From: Solwaraspora sp. WMMA2056
GTDB taxonomy: Bacteria; Actinomycetota; Actinomycetes; Mycobacteriales; Micromonosporaceae
DNA length: 64,000 bases
Assembly (NCBI RefSeq): GCF_030345095.1
Contig: NZ_CP128360.1
Span: 992,001-1,056,000 of the forward strand
Reading direction: 5' to 3'
In this document: positions 62,781 through 64,000 of the stretch, one piece after another
Layout: each line of letters starts with the position of its first letter
Numbering within the stretch: position 1 is the first letter of the stretch
Made by a program: the position numbers and the translations under genes
Notes under the pieces: generated by a model
Databases searched by the model: none
What the model was told of the DNA's origin: nothing
Seen by the model: only the letters and a program-made list of their open reading frames with translations

Positions 62781-64000
62781 GGCCCCTCTACCGTTATCTC
62801 CTGGACGCCAATCTGGTACTTCTCGCCGCCGATCGGCGGGAGCTTGGTGATCCACACCATGAGGTACTGGTACGTCTCGTCGGGCGAGAAACCGCTGAAG
62901 GTCAGGGTCGCGCCGTCGGCGTTCTCGAACGGTTCGCCGATGCGTTGGGTGAAGGTGTCGACCACCTCGTTGTCGCCGTCCCGGCTCGACCCGGGGTCGG
63001 CCGGGCCGACCAGCAGCTCGGCGGAGCTGCCGGAGGCGGAGAGTTCCACCCGGACGCTGGTCACCGACCGGGGCTCCTGCAGGTCGATCAGCACACCCAT
63101 GCCCCGCTTGAGGTTGCCGAAGTTCGGGTTGCGCTCGTAGGCGTCGGTCAACCAGCCGGTGCTGGTGTCCCCGTCGACCGTGGCCTCGGCACCGTCGAGC
63201 TCGTCGCGGGCCCCGTCGGCGTCGACGATGCGCACCTGGTCGGCGGTGAGCGGGATCGGCTTGGGCGGTGCCGGGGCGGCGGTCTCCCCGGTGCCGGGCG
63301 TCGCGCTGGTCTGGGTCTGCGGTGCGGGTGACTGGCCGTCGCCGCCGTCACCGTCGCCGCCGAGGGCGCTGATGCCGAAGAAGAGCCCGATCACCGCGAT
63401 CACGACCAGGCCGGCGATGCCCGCCGCGATCTTGCGCCGGGAGGCCTGCGCCGGCTCGCTGGGATCGTCGGCCGACGCGGTGAACCGCAGCGGGCCGACG
63501 CTGTCGAGGTAGTGCTCCTCGGTGGCCGCGTCGAGCCGGCTCAGCTCGGCCGCGAGCACCTCGGACGAGGGCAGCGCGAGGCGCGGGTCGAGCAGGTCCA
63601 TGGTCAGGTCGTCGACGTACGCCGGCACGCCGGGACGCAGCTGCCGGGGTGCGACCACCGCACCGGTGGTGTCGCGGACCGCGTCCGGCAGGGCGGTGAC
63701 GCCCGCCTCGTGATGTGGCCAGTGGCCGGTCATCGCGAAGTAGAGCACCCCGCCGATGGCCCGGATGTCGGTCTCGTAGGTGTCGGAGCTGTCGGCACGG
63801 GCATCGGCGAGGACCACCCGACCGTCGTGGCCGATCATCACGGTGCCCGGGTGGATGTTGCCGTGCACCATGCCGGTGGCGTGCACCGCCGCGATCGCCG
63901 AGGCGACCGAGTGGGCGATCATCGTCGCGCGGGCGGCGTCGAGCGGCCCGGCGGCCGCGATCACCTCACGCAGGGAGTCGCCGTCGACCCACTCGCGGAC
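62777..64000 (-). CDS. Transmembrane pseudokinase-like protein, N-terminus beyond the window
   Basis: 408 codons visible; the start lies off the right edge. The cytoplasmic kinase-like domain has HGNIHPGTVMIGHDGRVVLA where active kinases have HRDLKPxN, and ADAR in place of DFG, so it is very likely catalytically dead. A membrane helix follows (IAAGIAGLVVIAVIGLFFGI), then an extracytoplasmic Gly/Asp/Pro spacer and a discoidin-like beta domain (GMGVLIDLQEPRSVTSVRVE, TLTFSGFSPDETYQYLMVWI). It resembles the C-terminal half of mycobacterial MviN/MurJ fusions; here it is a separate gene region before sigM. Confidence 0.82.
   Translation of the reverse strand, partial: VREWVDGDSLREVIAAAGPLDAARATMIAHSVASAIAAVHATGMVHGNIHPGTVMIGHDGRVVLADARADSSDTYETDIRAIGGVLYFAMTGHWPHHEAGVTALPDAVRDTTGAVVAPRQLRPGVPAYVDDLTMDLLDPRLALPSSEVLAAELSRLDAATEEHYLDSVGPLRFTASADDPSEPAQASRRKIAAGIAGLVVIAVIGLFFGISALGGDGDGGDGQSPAPQTQTSATPGTGETAAPAPPKPIPLTADQVRIVDADGARDELDGAEATVDGDTSTGWLTDAYERNPNFGNLKRGMGVLIDLQEPRSVTSVRVELSASGSSAELLVGPADPGSSRDGDNEVVDTFTQRIGEPFENADGATLTFSGFSPDETYQYLMVWITKLPPIGGEKYQIGVQEITVEGP

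Overview
This is a very GC-rich actinobacterial chromosome segment carrying the replication origin. Gene order (rpmH-dnaA-dnaN-gnd-recF-DciA-gyrB-gyrA, with rnpA-yidD-yidC-jag-rsmG-parA-parB on the other side of dnaA), a GyrA intein of mycobacterial type, LAXTG wall anchors and a BTAD/MalT-type regulator point to the order Micromonosporales, most likely Micromonosporaceae. This is inferred from synteny and codon use; no database was searched.

Layout. (1) 1-14 kb is an accessory island: a hypothetical gene cut by the left edge, small minus-strand genes, an XRE regulator with a GNAT acetyltransferase, a CopG/Doc toxin-antitoxin pair, a trypsin-STAND-WD40 giant protein with a Trypco1-like partner, and, divergent from it, a winged-helix-like protein plus a double P-loop HerA-type ATPase. 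The last two units look like biological-conflict (defence) modules; the wHTH + AAA-HerA pair is the best candidate for an undescribed system. (2) 14-29.9 kb is a cell-envelope and secretome region: a secreted trypsin-like protease, a five-gene membrane/lipoprotein operon, an acyl-CoA synthetase, a sortase-type surface protein, secreted proteins and a large regulator. (3) 29.9-45 kb is the conserved origin-left arm: tRNA-Ala, DLW-39, tRNA-Ile, DUF3566 protein, gyrA (with a 420-aa intein inserted directly after the catalytic tyrosine), gyrB, DciA, recF, gnd, dnaN, oriC and dnaA. (4) 45.6-54.4 kb is the origin-right arm: rpmH to parB, with parS sites inside parA, a tandem parS array after parB and a second cluster of DnaA boxes, then a HIT-like gene and a D-Ala-D-Ala ligase homologue. 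(5) 54.4-64 kb holds an aminotransferase, a GNAT protein, a peptidoglycan amidase, one insertion sequence, trxA-trxB, and an ECF sigma/anti-sigma pair behind a pseudokinase gene that runs off the right edge.

The genes work together mainly as the initiation and segregation machinery: DnaA boxes occur in oriC, upstream of dnaA, upstream of gyrA and downstream of parB, and ParB sites are interleaved with the last of these. A 1,581-bp insertion sequence sits next to the trxA terminator and is bracketed by two exact 41-bp copies of that terminator palindrome, an unusually long and palindromic target duplication; its transposase gene is frameshifted.
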